From Undibacterium sp. CCC3.4 (GTDB taxonomy: Bacteria; Pseudomonadota; Gammaproteobacteria; Burkholderiales; Burkholderiaceae_D): a DNA stretch of 64,000 nt. The translations under genes and the position numbers were made by a program. The DNA lies in assembly GCF_034347425.1 (NCBI RefSeq), contig NZ_CP133779.1:4030001-4094000 (forward strand), in the 5' to 3' direction. The notes beneath the pieces were generated by a model. The model searched no databases. It worked only from the letters and a program-made list of their open reading frames with translations, and was not told where the DNA came from. This document shows, piece after piece, positions 1 through 9,658 of the stretch (position 1 is the first letter of the stretch; the number at the start of each line of letters is the position of its first letter).

Positions 1-130
1 TTGGGCCAAACAAATGCGGCGCAAACAGCAGGCAAGCAGTGCGGTCTCGACGGCGGCGCACACGTTGCGCTCGGGCGACCACGGTGGCAGCGGCGCCAGT
101 CCGAGCCTGCGCGATGAATCCAGCACTTGA
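1..130 (+). CDS. trbL: TrbL, C-terminal end (partial)
   Basis: This is the last 42 codons of a gene that begins before the window. The open frame reads WAKQMRRKQQASSAV near its start and ends in a glycine/serine-rich tail with SLRDESST before the TGA at 128-130. TrbL is the polytopic inner-membrane VirB6-like subunit of P-type conjugation pores, and its C-terminus is typically a hydrophilic, glycine-rich, poorly conserved tail like this. The call rests mainly on position directly before trbF, as in trb operons (trbJ-L-F-G-I), and on the character of the tail. Confidence 0.7.
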   Translation, partial: WAKQMRRKQQASSAVSTAAHTLRSGDHGGSGASPSLRDESST

Positions 131-155
131 CGCTAACCCTTGAGGAGAAAAATTC

Positions 156-863
156 ATGCTATTCAAACGACCCCAGGTGCGCTACTCGGAATCGCCCGAG
201 CCTGTCACCCCCTACCAGGCCGCTGCACAGGTCTGGGACCAGCGTATCGGCAGCGCCCGCGTGCAGGCGAAGAACTGGCGGCTGATGGCCTTCGGCTGTC
301 TGTCGCTGGCATTACTGATGGCGGGCGGGCTGGTGTGGCGCTCAGCGCAATCCATCGTCACGCCGTATGTGGTGGAGGTGGCCGCCGGTGGCCAGGTGCG
401 CGCGGTCGGCGAAGCGGCCACGCCGTACAAGCCGAATGACGCACAGATCGCCTACCACCTGGCGCGCTTCGTCACCGACGTGCGTTCGCTGTCGATCGAT
501 CCCATCGTCGTCCGCCAAAACTGGCTCGAAGCCTACGACTACACGACGGACAAGGGTGCGGCCACGCTGAACGACTACGCACGCACCAACGATCCATTCG
601 CGCGCATCGGCCAGACCTCGACGGCGGTGGAGATCACCAGTGTGGTTCGCGCCAGCGAATCCTCGTTCCAGGTGCGCTGGATCGAACGCAACTATGCGAA
701 CGGTTCGCCCTCGGGCACCGAGCGCTGGACCGCCATGTTGTCCGTGGTGTTGCAGCCGCCACGCACCGAAGAGCGACTGCGCAAAAACCCGCTGGGAATC
801 TATGTCAACGGCCTGTCCTGGAGCCGCGAACTCGACGCAACTGAAGGAGTGAAGAAACCATGA
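156..863 (+). CDS. trbF: Conjugal transfer protein TrbF (VirB8-like)
   Basis: TrbF is the bitopic inner-membrane VirB8-like component of the mating-pair-formation type IV secretion system. The 235-residue protein has a cytoplasmic N-terminus, one membrane segment at about residues 45-63, and a periplasmic NTF2-like domain with the conserved QNWLEAYDYTT and WRAMLSVVLQPP-type regions. The ATG at 156 follows a GAGGAG ribosome site. The gene starts 26 bp after trbL, and its stop overlaps the trbG start (ATGA), so it belongs to one trb operon. Length is normal for the family. Confidence 0.93.
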   Translation: MLFKRPQVRYSESPEPVTPYQAAAQVWDQRIGSARVQAKNWRLMAFGCLSLALLMAGGLVWRSAQSIVTPYVVEVAAGGQVRAVGEAATPYKPNDAQIAYHLARFVTDVRSLSIDPIVVRQNWLEAYDYTTDKGAATLNDYARTNDPFARIGQTSTAVEITSVVRASESSFQVRWIERNYANGSPSGTERWTAMLSVVLQPPRTEERLRKNPLGIYVNGLSWSRELDATEGVKKP

Positions 864-1873
864 AAACACAAATCCGCAATTACGCTTTGCCGTTGATCCT
901 GAGTGCCACCGTGGCAACCGTCACCGGCTGCGCCACGCATGGACAGCCGCCACCTGACATCACGCTGGATGAATCTGTCGCGGCGCACGCGTTGCCTGAG
1001 CCACCCAAACCCATCACGGTAGTCGAAGTTCCGAAACCGCTGCCGCTGCCCGAGCAGTTGAAATCCTTGCGCAACGCACCCGAGGACAAACCGGCAACCG
1101 AATCACCCGATGAGAAAACGCGCGTGGCGCGCGCCAATGCCGAAGCGCGCGTGGCACCGAGCCGCGAGGGTTACATCAACGCCATCCAGGTCTGGCCTTA
1201 TGCGGACGGCGCGTTGTATCAGGTCTACACCAGTCCGGGCCGCGTCACCGTCATCGCTTTGCAGCAGGGCGAAGAGTTGGTGACGGTCTCGGCCGGTGAC
1301 ACCGTGCGCTGGATCGTCGGCGACACGGCCAGCGGTGCGGGCACCAGCCTGCGTGTGAACATTCTCGTGAAGCCGACGCGCATCGGGCTGAAGACGAACC
1401 TGGTCATCACCACCAATCGCCGCACGTACCTGCTCGAACTGTCTTCGACGCCGCAGGCGTGGATGGCCTCCGCATCGTGGGACTACCCGAAGGACCGTCT
1501 GCTGGCCTTGCAAAAGCAAGCGCAGCAGGCTCAGACGGCAGCGCCGGTGGACTCAGGCTTGTCGCTGGAGCAGATCAAGTTCCGCTACGCGATTTCCGGC
1601 GATAGTCCACCGTGGAAGCCGCTACGCGCCTTCGACGACGGCGAGCGGGTCTACATCCAGTTCCCCGCCGGCATCGCGCAGGGCGAGTTGCCGCCACTGT
1701 TCGTGATCGGAGCCCAGGGTGATGGCCAGCTCGTGAACTACCGCTTCCGCTCACCGTACTACGTGGTGGATCGGTTGTTCGGTGCGGCCGAATTGCGGCT
1801 GGGCGCTGACAAGGCCGCCGTTGTTCGCATTGAGCGCACCGATGGTGTGGGCAGCACGGCACGGAGGCATTGA
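860..1873 (+). CDS. trbG: Conjugal transfer protein TrbG (VirB9-like)
   Basis: TrbG is the VirB9-like outer-membrane-complex subunit of P-type conjugation machinery. The 337-residue product begins with a signal peptide ending in the lipobox VTGC (Cys24), so it is probably a lipoprotein. A proline-rich linker follows, then the VirB9/CagX-type beta domain with motifs such as TNLVITTNRRTYLLEL and the C-terminal NYRFRSPYYVVDRLF. The start overlaps the trbF stop by four bases, which indicates translational coupling. It works with TrbF and TrbI in the trans-envelope channel. Confidence 0.94.
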   Translation: MKTQIRNYALPLILSATVATVTGCATHGQPPPDITLDESVAAHALPEPPKPITVVEVPKPLPLPEQLKSLRNAPEDKPATESPDEKTRVARANAEARVAPSREGYINAIQVWPYADGALYQVYTSPGRVTVIALQQGEELVTVSAGDTVRWIVGDTASGAGTSLRVNILVKPTRIGLKTNLVITTNRRTYLLELSSTPQAWMASASWDYPKDRLLALQKQAQQAQTAAPVDSGLSLEQIKFRYAISGDSPPWKPLRAFDDGERVYIQFPAGIAQGELPPLFVIGAQGDGQLVNYRFRSPYYVVDRLFGAAELRLGADKAAVVRIERTDGVGSTARRH

Positions 1874-1875
1874 GC

Positions 1876-3129
1876 ATGAGCACGCCCGCCACGCCACCAC
1901 CAACTGGGTTGAATAAGGCCGACCCGGACACCATGGCTCTGCGCGCGTCGCCGCGCCCGGTCACGCGACTGAACCGGCGCATGCTGGCCGTCCTTGCTGG
2001 AACGCTGGGCGCGGTCGTATTGGGCGGCACACTTTGGTCGCTGCAATCGCACAAACGCGAGCGCAACGCGGCCGCCGAGCTGTACAACGTGGATCGTGTC
2101 TCACATGCCGAGAACCTCGACCAGTTGCCCAAGGACTATTCCAAGGTGCCGGTGGCTGCCAAGCCGGTGCCCGTTTTGGGTGAACCATTGCCGGGCGATT
2201 TGGGTCCGGCCATAGTGGCACAGCGTAACGCGGGAGCGCCCGCGCAGACTGGGCGCATTGCACAGCCAGGTGATGCCGACGAGGCGGCACATTCGGGGGT
2301 TTTCTTTCGCAGCGGTGCGGTCAAAGCGGCAGCGTCGCCCACTTCGACTACGGCCATGCCCGAGTCGGTATCTGGCAACCAGCCATTCAATCCGATGGCG
2401 CCTGCGGTCGCATCGGCGCAGCCGACCGACCCGACGGCGGTGCAAAACCGGCAGGATCAGAAGCAGGCGTTTGTCGCCAATGGCGGCGACACCGCAACCC
2501 GCAATCCGGCCAGCTTGCAATTGCCAACCTCTCCCTACCAAGTGATGGCGGGCACCATCATTCCGGCAGCGCTGGTGACGGGCATCAATTCCGACCTGCC
2601 GGGACAGGTCATCGCCAACGTCACCGAGGCGGTCTACGACACGGCCACGGGTCGCTTCCTGCTGATTCCGCAGGGTTCGCGCCTGATCGGCCGCTACGAC
2701 AGCCAGGTGTCATTCGGTCAGCGGCGCGTATTACTTGTGTGGACACGGTTGATCCTGCCCGATACCTCATCCATTTCGCTCGACCGCCTGCCCGGCATCG
2801 ACCCGGCGGGTTATGCCGGACTGGAAGATGGCGTCGATTGGCATTGGGATCGCATCCTCGCTGGCGCTGCGCTGTCCACGCTACTCGGCGTGGGTGCTGA
2901 ACTGGCTGCGCCTGATCGAACCGGCAGCGATAGCAAAATCATCATCGCCACACGTCAGAGTGGGCAGGACACAGTGAACCAGGTCGGTCAGGAAATCACC
3001 AAACGCAATGTGAGCATCCAGCCGACGCTTACTATCCGGCCCGGCTTCCCAATGCGGGTTATGGTGAACAAGGATCTGATCCTGCGGCCGTATCAGCCGC
3101 TGTTCTTTCAGAAGGGATCATCGCAATGA
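1876..3129 (+). CDS. trbI: Conjugal transfer protein TrbI (VirB10-like)
   Basis: TrbI is the VirB10-like subunit that spans both membranes and links the inner-membrane ATPase complex to the outer-membrane core. The 417-residue protein has a cytoplasmic N-terminus, one membrane segment at about residues 36-56, a long Pro/Ala/Gln-rich periplasmic linker, and a conserved C-terminal domain (PYQVMAGTIIPAALVTGINS, IPQGSRLIGRYDSQV, RPGFPMRVMVNKDLIL). I chose the ATG at 1876 because GGAGG at 1863-1867 is correctly spaced for it. The in-frame TTG at 1870 lies too close to that site. Confidence 0.94.
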   Translation: MSTPATPPPTGLNKADPDTMALRASPRPVTRLNRRMLAVLAGTLGAVVLGGTLWSLQSHKRERNAAAELYNVDRVSHAENLDQLPKDYSKVPVAAKPVPVLGEPLPGDLGPAIVAQRNAGAPAQTGRIAQPGDADEAAHSGVFFRSGAVKAAASPTSTTAMPESVSGNQPFNPMAPAVASAQPTDPTAVQNRQDQKQAFVANGGDTATRNPASLQLPTSPYQVMAGTIIPAALVTGINSDLPGQVIANVTEAVYDTATGRFLLIPQGSRLIGRYDSQVSFGQRRVLLVWTRLILPDTSSISLDRLPGIDPAGYAGLEDGVDWHWDRILAGAALSTLLGVGAELAAPDRTGSDSKIIIATRQSGQDTVNQVGQEITKRNVSIQPTLTIRPGFPMRVMVNKDLILRPYQPLFFQKGSSQ

Positions 3130-3353
3130 GTACGACCACCAACAAGCTGCGGCTGGGGCCGCTGCCGACCAAGACTGAGACAGTCAAAATCACCATTGCG
3201 CTCACCACCGCGTTGAAGACCGACTTGGAACGCTACGCCGCGCAACATGCTCAGACCTACGGCGAGCCGATTGATGCCACGACGCTGATCCCGCACATGC
3301 TCGAAGCATTCATGGCGCGGGATCGCGGCTTCAAGAAGATCACGGCGAAGTGA
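3126..3353 (+). CDS. DUF2274 family small protein of trb operon
   Basis: This 75-residue protein (MSTTTNKLRLGPLPTKTETV at its N-terminus) matches the DUF2274 family, which in my recollection regularly follows trbI in Tn4371-like integrative elements. Its start overlaps the trbI stop (ATGA), so it is the last gene of the trb operon here. The middle resembles a ribbon-helix-helix-like segment (KITIALTTALKTDLERYAAQ). That would suggest DNA binding, but the function of the family is not known to me. Confidence 0.82.
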   Translation: MSTTTNKLRLGPLPTKTETVKITIALTTALKTDLERYAAQHAQTYGEPIDATTLIPHMLEAFMARDRGFKKITAK

Positions 3354-3504
3354 TTCACAACCGCGCCGCGTGAGCGCAATCGGAATACGCTCATGCACGC
3401 CTGAGCGAGTTTTCAATAGATGCCGGAAAGATCACCATCACAGGACCGTATTTATATCGGCGGTTGCAATGCACGCAGCAACTGCCCTGCTGATGGAGAA
3501 GATC

Positions 3505-3876
3505 ATGAACAAAGCAGATCGAAGTTTGCAGGCCGCGAGGTCGAACAACGACTCTGATGCAAACGACCTGCACGGCATGCCGCTACCACGACTGATCGCG
3601 CCGAATATCTTGCCGTTCCGACGCACGATCCGCCGTCCCGAGTTGCGACAAATCGTGCCTCTGGCCGACACCACGATCTACGACATGGAACGGCGCGGTG
3701 AATTTCCGCGCAGGTTCAATCTAACCGCACGCTGCGTGGTGTGGGATTTGACGGAGGTAGAGGCATGGCTTGATGCGCGCCGCCAAGCTTCCGACAGCGC
3801 GCAGATAAAACGAGCCCCCTCGCCGGACGTGCGTCAGCGCAAGCACCGCCCCGTCAAAGCAACGCCTGTGTCGTGA
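3505..3876 (+). CDS. AlpA-family excisionase/regulator
   Basis: This is a 123-residue protein with a MerR-like winged helix typical of AlpA regulators (LRQIVPLADTTIYDMERRGE, then FPRRFNLTARCVVWDLTEVE and W at the end of the helix). AlpA proteins often act as recombination directionality factors or activators for the neighbouring integrase gene. The start at 3505 was chosen because GGAGA at 3495-3499 precedes it. ATG 3493 is an alternative. The 3' end overlaps the end of the convergent integrase gene by 23 bp. The basic tail (RQRKHRPVKATPVS) is typical. Confidence 0.8.
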   Translation: MNKADRSLQAARSNNDSDANDLHGMPLPRLIAPNILPFRRTIRRPELRQIVPLADTTIYDMERRGEFPRRFNLTARCVVWDLTEVEAWLDARRQASDSAQIKRAPSPDVRQRKHRPVKATPVS

Positions 3877-5110
3877 TGATCTTCATCGACGGGGGCAGCA
3901 ACGTCGGGGTGTGCGATTCGCCGGCCACCCAGGCGTCAACCATGTCGGCCCACTCTTGCAGCATGTGGCGGCGCTGCTCGGCGTATTCAGCCTTGTTGTA
4001 GATGCCGCGTGATGAACGGCCATCTTCGTGGGCAAGACACTTCTCGATCCAGTCACTGTTGAAGCCCAACTCGTTGAGGATGGTCGAACCGGTGCGGCGC
4101 AGGTCATGCACAGTGAAATTTTCGATTGGCAGACCCTTCGCTTTCGACCGCTCCACGACTATCTGCCCGACACGGTTCAGCGTGGCGTTCGACATACACT
4201 TGTCGCCGTCATAGCGCGAAGGCAACAGGTATCTTGAGCCACCGGCGCAGGTGCGCAGTGCGATCATGATGTCGAGCGCCTGCTGCGACAGGTAGATGTT
4301 GTGGGCCTTGCCGGCCTTCATGCGGGCTTTTGGGATAGTCCACAGTGCTTTCTCGAAATCGATCTCATCCCATGTCGCGTGGATCAGTTCACCTTTGCGC
4401 ACCAGCGTGAGCAAGATCAGCCGCAGACCCAGTTTGATGGTCGGGTACGAAGCGACGTACTCCAACTGCTTGAGCATGATGCGTATCTCGGACGGCGACA
4501 GCGCTCGATCCCGTGCCACGAAAGTGGCGATCGACGATGGTCCAACGTCGTCGGCAGGGTTGGCCACCTTCTCGCCGTGCAAGATGGCAAAACCGTAGAT
4601 TTGCTTGATGATGTCGCGAACATGGATTGCCGTTGCTGGCGCTCCCCTCCCCTTCACCTTGTCGCACAGATCGCGCAGGTCATCAGGACTTATCTCGCTC
4701 AGCAAGCGGCTCTTGAACACAGGCAGGATGTCCCGGTCAAGGATGCTCTTGCGCATCGACCGCGTGCTGTCGGCCATCCGCGCACCCTCGTACCACTCGT
4801 CGGTAAATTCCTGGAAGGTTTTGGCGTCCGAAAGGCGCCTCTTCTCTCGCTGCTTTTCCTGCGCCGGAGACTGTCCTTCCGAAACTGCCCGCTTCGCGTC
4901 GATGCACTTTTCGCGTGCACGGGCCAGCGACAGACCGCCTGGCCCATAACGGCCAATCGTCAGCGTTTCGCGCCTGCTATTGATCCGGTAGTCATAACGG
5001 AACGTGACGGTACCCGCCGTCGAGACCGTCACATACATGCCATCCCTGTCCGTCACCTTGTAGGGCGCATCCTTGGGTTTGAGATTCTTCAGTGCGGTAT
5101 CGGTCAGCAT
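3854..5110 (-). CDS. int: Tyrosine recombinase / integrase of the element (P4 type)
   Basis: This 418-residue site-specific recombinase would integrate and excise the conjugative element. It has the N-terminal arm-binding DUF4102 domain (about residues 1-90), a core-binding SAM-like domain (about 95-195), and the catalytic domain with Arg in TLVRKGEL, the HDLRRT box, LAHEDG, and the tyrosine in GIYNKAEY. The start follows AGGAGG six bases upstream. The gene begins about 290 bp from the 3' end of guaA and reads into the element, the usual arrangement for an integrase next to its attachment site. It looks intact. Confidence 0.95.
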   Translation of the reverse strand: MLTDTALKNLKPKDAPYKVTDRDGMYVTVSTAGTVTFRYDYRINSRRETLTIGRYGPGGLSLARAREKCIDAKRAVSEGQSPAQEKQREKRRLSDAKTFQEFTDEWYEGARMADSTRSMRKSILDRDILPVFKSRLLSEISPDDLRDLCDKVKGRGAPATAIHVRDIIKQIYGFAILHGEKVANPADDVGPSSIATFVARDRALSPSEIRIMLKQLEYVASYPTIKLGLRLILLTLVRKGELIHATWDEIDFEKALWTIPKARMKAGKAHNIYLSQQALDIMIALRTCAGGSRYLLPSRYDGDKCMSNATLNRVGQIVVERSKAKGLPIENFTVHDLRRTGSTILNELGFNSDWIEKCLAHEDGRSSRGIYNKAEYAEQRRHMLQEWADMVDAWVAGESHTPTLLPPSMKIITTQALL

Positions 5111-5403
5111 GGTGTCCTCCTGAGAACGGCAATTTTACCGTCAACGACTCAAAAGACACAGAATGCTCTGAAACCCGCATGAATACTAGCTCTTTCTCTT
5201 ATTTTTTACCGTCAGAGCCGAAAACGGTCAGACGGTAAATATTTTTAGATGACTTGCCTAGCTTTCATTACCGTCAGGATTACCGACAAAAAGATTCGCT
5301 TGCCGTCAATAGATGCCGATAGCTTTCGCGGTATAAACTTATATAAATCAATAAGTTAAGCTACTTTTCCGATAGTCCACGAAAGCTGCTGAAAGACCTA
5401 AAA
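5111..5403. other. Integrase promoter / attachment arm region with TACCGTCA repeats
   Basis: There is no gene in this 293-bp AT-rich stretch between int and guaA. It contains three exact copies of TACCGTCA in the same direction (5136-5143, 5207-5214, 5269-5276). There are also near copies: TACCGACA at 5281, TGCCGTCA at 5301, and an inverted near copy at 5230-5237. Repeats like these, between an integrase gene and its attachment site, are typical of integrase arm sites or directionality-factor sites. That role is inferred. Confidence 0.55.
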
Positions 5404-5425
5404 TCATTCCCACTCTATCGTCGCC
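5400..5425. other. Probable element-chromosome junction (att) in the guaA 3' end
   Basis: The last codons of guaA (ending ATIEWE-stop) and the element boundary coincide here. The 3' end of guaA is an established insertion site for integrative elements. The integrase next to it, and the unbroken guaA C-terminus, fit an element that restores the gene end on integration. The exact core cannot be fixed because the other end of the element is outside the window. Confidence 0.6.
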
Positions 5426-6996
5426 GGCGGCTTCCCCGAAATATCATACACCACGCGATTAATACCGCGCACTTCATTGATGATGCGGTTCGAGACTTTG
5501 CCGAGCAATTCGTGCGGCAAATGTGCCCAGTGCGCGGTCATGAAATCTTGCGTCTGCACGGCGCGCAAAGCCACCACGTATTCGTAAGTGCGCCCATCAC
5601 CCATCACGCCGACCGATTTGACCGGCAAGAAAACCGCAAACGCCTGGCTGGTGGCATCGTACCAACTGACTGGCACAGCGGCTTTGTCATCGACGAAATT
5701 ATTGCGCAACTCTTCGATGAAAATCGCATCGGCACGACGCAAGAGGTCGGCAAATTCTTTATTGACGGCACCGAGGATGCGCACACCGAGGCCAGGACCC
5801 GGGAAAGGATGACGGTACACCATGCCATGCGGCAGACCGAGCGCGACGCCGAGCTTGCGCACTTCATCTTTGAACAGTTCGCGTAAAGGCTCGAGCAGTT
5901 GCAGCTTGAGAGTATCAGGCAAACCGCCGACATTGTGATGGCTCTTGATGGTGTGCGAACCCTTCTTGCCTTTGCCGGCACTTTCGATCACGTCCGGGTA
6001 GATGGTGCCTTGCGCCAGCCATTTGGCTTTGCTCAGCTTGGCCGATTCGACTTGGAAGACTTCGACGAATTCGCGGCCGATGATTTTGCGTTTGGCTTCC
6101 GGATCGGCGACGCCGGCCAAGTGACCCATGAACTGGGCCGTGGCATCGACGTGGATGACTTTCACGCCGAGGTTGTTGGCAAACATTTCCATCACCATCT
6201 TGCCTTCGTCGAGACGCAGCAAGCCATGGTCGACGAAGACGCAGGTTAATTGGTCGCCGATGGCACGGTGTATCAGCGCCGCGGCGACACTGCTGTCGAC
6301 CCCGCCGGAGAGACCGAGGATCACTTCATCGCTGCCGACTTGGGCACGAATCGACGCGACCGCTTCGGCGATGTAATCGGGCATATTCCAATCGGATTGG
6401 CAGCCGCAAATTTGATGCACGAAGCGGGCGATGATGGCTTCGCCTTGCAGAGTGTGCGTGACTTCCGGATGAAATTGAACGGCATAAAAACGCCGTGCTT
6501 CATCGGCCATTGCGGCGATCGGACAATTGTCGGTCGAGGCCATGAGTTTGAAACCGGGCGGCATGTCATTGACCTTGTCGCCGTGACTCATCCAGACCTT
6601 GAGCATGCCATGGCCTTCGGCCGTGACGAAGTCATGAATGCCATCAAACAGCGCGGTATGGCCGCGCGCGCGCACTTCGGCGTAGCCGAATTCACGCACC
6701 GTGCCGTTTTCCACTTTGCCACCCAATTGTGCGGCCATGGTTTGCATGCCGTAGCAAATGCCGAGTACCGGCACGCCGGCATCGAACACCGCCAGCGGTG
6801 CGCGCGGGGTATCGCCATCGGTGACGCTGTTGGGGCCGCCCGAGAGGATGATGCCGGCAGCACCATAGTTACGAATGAATTCATCGCTGACATCATACGG
6901 ATGCACTTCAGAAAACACGCCGGCGTCGCGCACACGACGAGCAATCAATTGGGTCACTTGTGAACCGAAGTCCAGAATCAGAATTTTAGAGTGCAT
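5404..6996 (-). CDS. guaA: GMP synthase (glutamine-hydrolysing)
   Basis: GuaA converts XMP to GMP using ATP and glutamine. The 530-residue protein has the class I glutamine amidotransferase domain with nucleophile Cys81 in GICYGMQ and His-Glu in FHPEVTHT, then the ATP pyrophosphatase domain with the P-loop [10 protein letters not shown] at about residue 228, and the dimerisation domain ending in ATIEWE. It starts four bases after the stop of the upstream GGDEF-like gene, so it is probably cotranscribed with that gene and guaB. Its 3' end serves as the attachment site of the conjugative element. Confidence 0.98.
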   Translation of the reverse strand: MHSKILILDFGSQVTQLIARRVRDAGVFSEVHPYDVSDEFIRNYGAAGIILSGGPNSVTDGDTPRAPLAVFDAGVPVLGICYGMQTMAAQLGGKVENGTVREFGYAEVRARGHTALFDGIHDFVTAEGHGMLKVWMSHGDKVNDMPPGFKLMASTDNCPIAAMADEARRFYAVQFHPEVTHTLQGEAIIARFVHQICGCQSDWNMPDYIAEAVASIRAQVGSDEVILGLSGGVDSSVAAALIHRAIGDQLTCVFVDHGLLRLDEGKMVMEMFANNLGVKVIHVDATAQFMGHLAGVADPEAKRKIIGREFVEVFQVESAKLSKAKWLAQGTIYPDVIESAGKGKKGSHTIKSHHNVGGLPDTLKLQLLEPLRELFKDEVRKLGVALGLPHGMVYRHPFPGPGLGVRILGAVNKEFADLLRRADAIFIEELRNNFVDDKAAVPVSWYDATSQAFAVFLPVKSVGVMGDGRTYEYVVALRAVQTQDFMTAHWAHLPHELLGKVSNRIINEVRGINRVVYDISGKPPATIEWE

Positions 6997-7000
6997 AAAA

Positions 7001-8050
7001 TCAAATTATCATGTCAGGATGGTCGGGCTTGGCCTGAACCACCGTATTGTTTCCTGCATTCCTCGCAGAGAGCAGGGCTTGTTCAGCCAGGCTGATGAAT
7101 GTTTCAGGATCGATGTCGGGAAAAATGTCGCTCGCTGCCAACCCGGCACAAATCGTCATTGCAGTTGCTGTATTACCTATTACTTCGGGGTGCATCGTGA
7201 TGGCCAAGCGTATTCGCTCGGCTACCGCGGTGGCCACCAGATGCGAAGCGCCGGGCAAGACCACCAACAATTGGTCGCTGCCGTAACGGCCCAAGGCATC
7301 AAACGGTCGTATGCATGAGCGTATGCGGCTGACCGTGCGTATCAAAATCTGATCGCTGAGCGCCATGCCATACTGGGCCCGTACCGCATCGAGCTGATCG
7401 GGATACACTAACAGCAGTGACAAGGGTTTACGGGCCTTGTTACAGCGATCGAGCTCGATGCGCAAAGAGCGCAGGATGGCGGTTTTATTCCAAGTCCCGA
7501 GCAGCGGATCAAGCAGCGATTCACGCTTGAGTTGGCGGTTCTCTTTGAGCAGTTCGATTTGCTGCTGATATATCAGACCCAAGGCCAGTTCGCGCTCGAT
7601 CACGATCGCTAAATCGGTCAATAACAAATGCTGCGCCTCGCTCATCGTGCGCACCTGATAATCGAGCAGGCGGATGCAGCCGATCAGCTTGCCATCCTGC
7701 GCGTAAATCGGATACGACACGTAAAAGCGAATGTAGGGCACGCCGACGACGCCGCGATGGCTGGCAAAATGTTCGTTGGCCGCTAAATCCGGCACCACGA
7801 CAAACTCTTCCGACAAAGCCAAGCTGTCGGAAAACCCGGCTTCCATCTCGGTGATCGAACGGCCACTGCCACCGGAACGGCCGCTGACATGGCCGAACGA
7901 AACAAAGCAATTGGCCACGGCGAACAGTTGCACACCCATGCGTTCGAAGCGGCTGATCTTCGCTTCGAACTTTTCATTCAACATCCGTTCCATCCCGGAG
8001 TTGGCGAAAAGTATGGTAGTGGAACTGGCGCTCTCAGCACTGGCTGACAT
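7001..8050 (-). CDS. GAF domain plus degenerate GGDEF protein between guaB and guaA
   Basis: This 349-residue protein has a GAF-like sensor domain (about residues 20-155), a short helical linker (155-180), and a GGDEF-type domain (about 180-340) introduced by [12 protein letters not shown]. The signature is GSDQL at 257-261 instead of GG(D/E)EF. The usual nucleotide-contact stretch (xGHxxGD) reads YGMALSD, and the first metal-binding position is not clearly acidic. It is therefore probably not an active diguanylate cyclase, although it could still bind GTP or c-di-GMP. It has a GAGGAG ribosome site 41 bp after the guaB stop, and ends four bases before guaA. Confidence 0.85.
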   Translation of the reverse strand: MSASAESASSTTILFANSGMERMLNEKFEAKISRFERMGVQLFAVANCFVSFGHVSGRSGGSGRSITEMEAGFSDSLALSEEFVVVPDLAANEHFASHRGVVGVPYIRFYVSYPIYAQDGKLIGCIRLLDYQVRTMSEAQHLLLTDLAIVIERELALGLIYQQQIELLKENRQLKRESLLDPLLGTWNKTAILRSLRIELDRCNKARKPLSLLLVYPDQLDAVRAQYGMALSDQILIRTVSRIRSCIRPFDALGRYGSDQLLVVLPGASHLVATAVAERIRLAITMHPEVIGNTATAMTICAGLAASDIFPDIDPETFISLAEQALLSARNAGNNTVVQAKPDHPDMII

Positions 8051-8091
8051 GCTATTCTCCTCGGCCCTAAGGGCGCGCAGTCAAACGGCGA

Positions 8092-9552
8092 TCAATCGGC
8101 ACGGTAGTTCGGTGCTTCCTTGGTAATTTGCACATCATGGACATGCGATTCGCGCATGCCGGCCGAAGTGATTTCGACAAATTCGGCCTTGGTATGCAAG
8201 TCGTCAATCGAAGCGCAACCACAGTAACCCATGGAAGAACGGACGCCACCGACGAGTTGATACAAAATCGCCAAGACGCTGCCTTTATAAGGAACCCGGC
8301 CTTCTATGCCTTCTGGTACCAGTTTGTCGGCATTGTTGGAGGCATCTTGGAAGTAACGATCAGCCGAACCATCGGCCATAGCGCCGAGGCTACCCATGCC
8401 GCGATACGATTTGTAGCTGCGTCCTTGGAACAAGATGACTTCACCAGGCGCTTCTTCAGTACCGGCAAACATGCTGCCCATCATCACGGTTGAGGCACCA
8501 GCTGCCAACGCTTTCGAGACATCGCCGGAAAAACGTACACCACCATCGGCGATACACGGCACGCCCGTGCCTTTGAGTGCATTGGCGACATTGGCAATCG
8601 CAGAAATTTGCGGCACGCCCACACCAGCGACGATGCGCGTGGTGCAGATCGAGCCGGGACCGATACCGACCTTGACCGCGTCCGCACCATGCTCGACCAG
8701 CGCCAGCGCTGCTGCTGCGGTGGCAATATTGCCACCGATAACTTGAATGTGCGGATAATTATCTTTTACCCAACGTACCCGGTCGAGCACGCCTTTGGAG
8801 TGACCATGCGCGGTATCGACCACGATCACATCGACCCCAGCTTTGGAGAGCAAATCAACGCGCTCTTCGTTGTCAGCACCGACGCCGACAGCCGCGCCGA
8901 CGCGCAGTTTGCCGTGTTCATCTTTGGAGGCAAACGGATGTTCGGTCGATTTTTGGATATCTTTTACTGTGATGAGGCCGCGCAATTCAAAGGCAGCATT
9001 GACCACTAACACACGTTCGAGACGGTGTTTATTCATCAAACGCTTGGCTTCGGACAAATCGGCCGCTTCATCGACGTAGACCAATTTTTCTCGCGGCGTC
9101 ATTTTGGCGCGCGCTTCGGCGTCGAGTTCTTCTTCGAAACGCAAATCGCGGTTGGTAATGATACCGACGACGGTGTTACCTTCGACGACAGGGAAACCAC
9201 TGATGCCATGTTGCTGAGATAAGGCGATGACTTCGCGAATCTTCATGCTCGGCGGGATGGTGATAGGATCACGCAAGACGCCCGATTCAAAACGCTTGAC
9301 CTTGGCCACTTCGCGCGCTTGCTCTTTGGCCGTCATGTTTTTGTGAATGATACCGATGCCGCCCTCTTGAGCCATGGCAATTGCGAGCCGGGCTTCGGTG
9401 ACGGTATCCATCGCGGCGGATATCAAAGGGATACGGATATCGATATTTCGCGTCAGCTTGGTAGCGAGCGAAGTATCTTTTGGTAAGATGTCTGAATAAG
9501 CTGGAACGAGGAGCACATCGTCAAATGTGAGTGCTTTTTGTAGTAGACGCAT
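8092..9552 (-). CDS. guaB: IMP dehydrogenase
   Basis: GuaB catalyses the NAD-dependent oxidation of IMP to XMP, the step before GuaA. The 486-residue protein is full length. It has an N-terminal barrel segment, a CBS pair at about residues 95-205 ([20 protein letters not shown] and [20 protein letters not shown]), and then the catalytic loop [10 protein letters not shown] with the active-site cysteine and the flap region [10 protein letters not shown]. The start follows AGGAAA. It is the first gene of the leftward guaB / GGDEF-like / guaA unit and is divergent from the DUF4124 gene. Confidence 0.98.
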   Translation of the reverse strand: MRLLQKALTFDDVLLVPAYSDILPKDTSLATKLTRNIDIRIPLISAAMDTVTEARLAIAMAQEGGIGIIHKNMTAKEQAREVAKVKRFESGVLRDPITIPPSMKIREVIALSQQHGISGFPVVEGNTVVGIITNRDLRFEEELDAEARAKMTPREKLVYVDEAADLSEAKRLMNKHRLERVLVVNAAFELRGLITVKDIQKSTEHPFASKDEHGKLRVGAAVGVGADNEERVDLLSKAGVDVIVVDTAHGHSKGVLDRVRWVKDNYPHIQVIGGNIATAAAALALVEHGADAVKVGIGPGSICTTRIVAGVGVPQISAIANVANALKGTGVPCIADGGVRFSGDVSKALAAGASTVMMGSMFAGTEEAPGEVILFQGRSYKSYRGMGSLGAMADGSADRYFQDASNNADKLVPEGIEGRVPYKGSVLAILYQLVGGVRSSMGYCGCASIDDLHTKAEFVEITSAGMRESHVHDVQITKEAPNYRAD

Positions 9553-9658
9553 ACTATTTCCTATAGGCGCAAAAGCAAATTATACAGAAAACTTGCCGTC
9601 TAGTCTCTGTGCGTGTAAAACTCTTGCATCTTTTGATTATTTTTTAACGAGACTTCTT

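Noticed and set aside
48..439. 99-codon frame overlapping the trbF start
   Set aside because: It is out of frame with trbF, which is conserved and has the ribosome site.
5111..5403. CRISPR-like array from the TACCGTCA repeats
   Set aside because: The repeats are only 8 bp and irregularly spaced, with no cas genes nearby. They fit integrase sites better.
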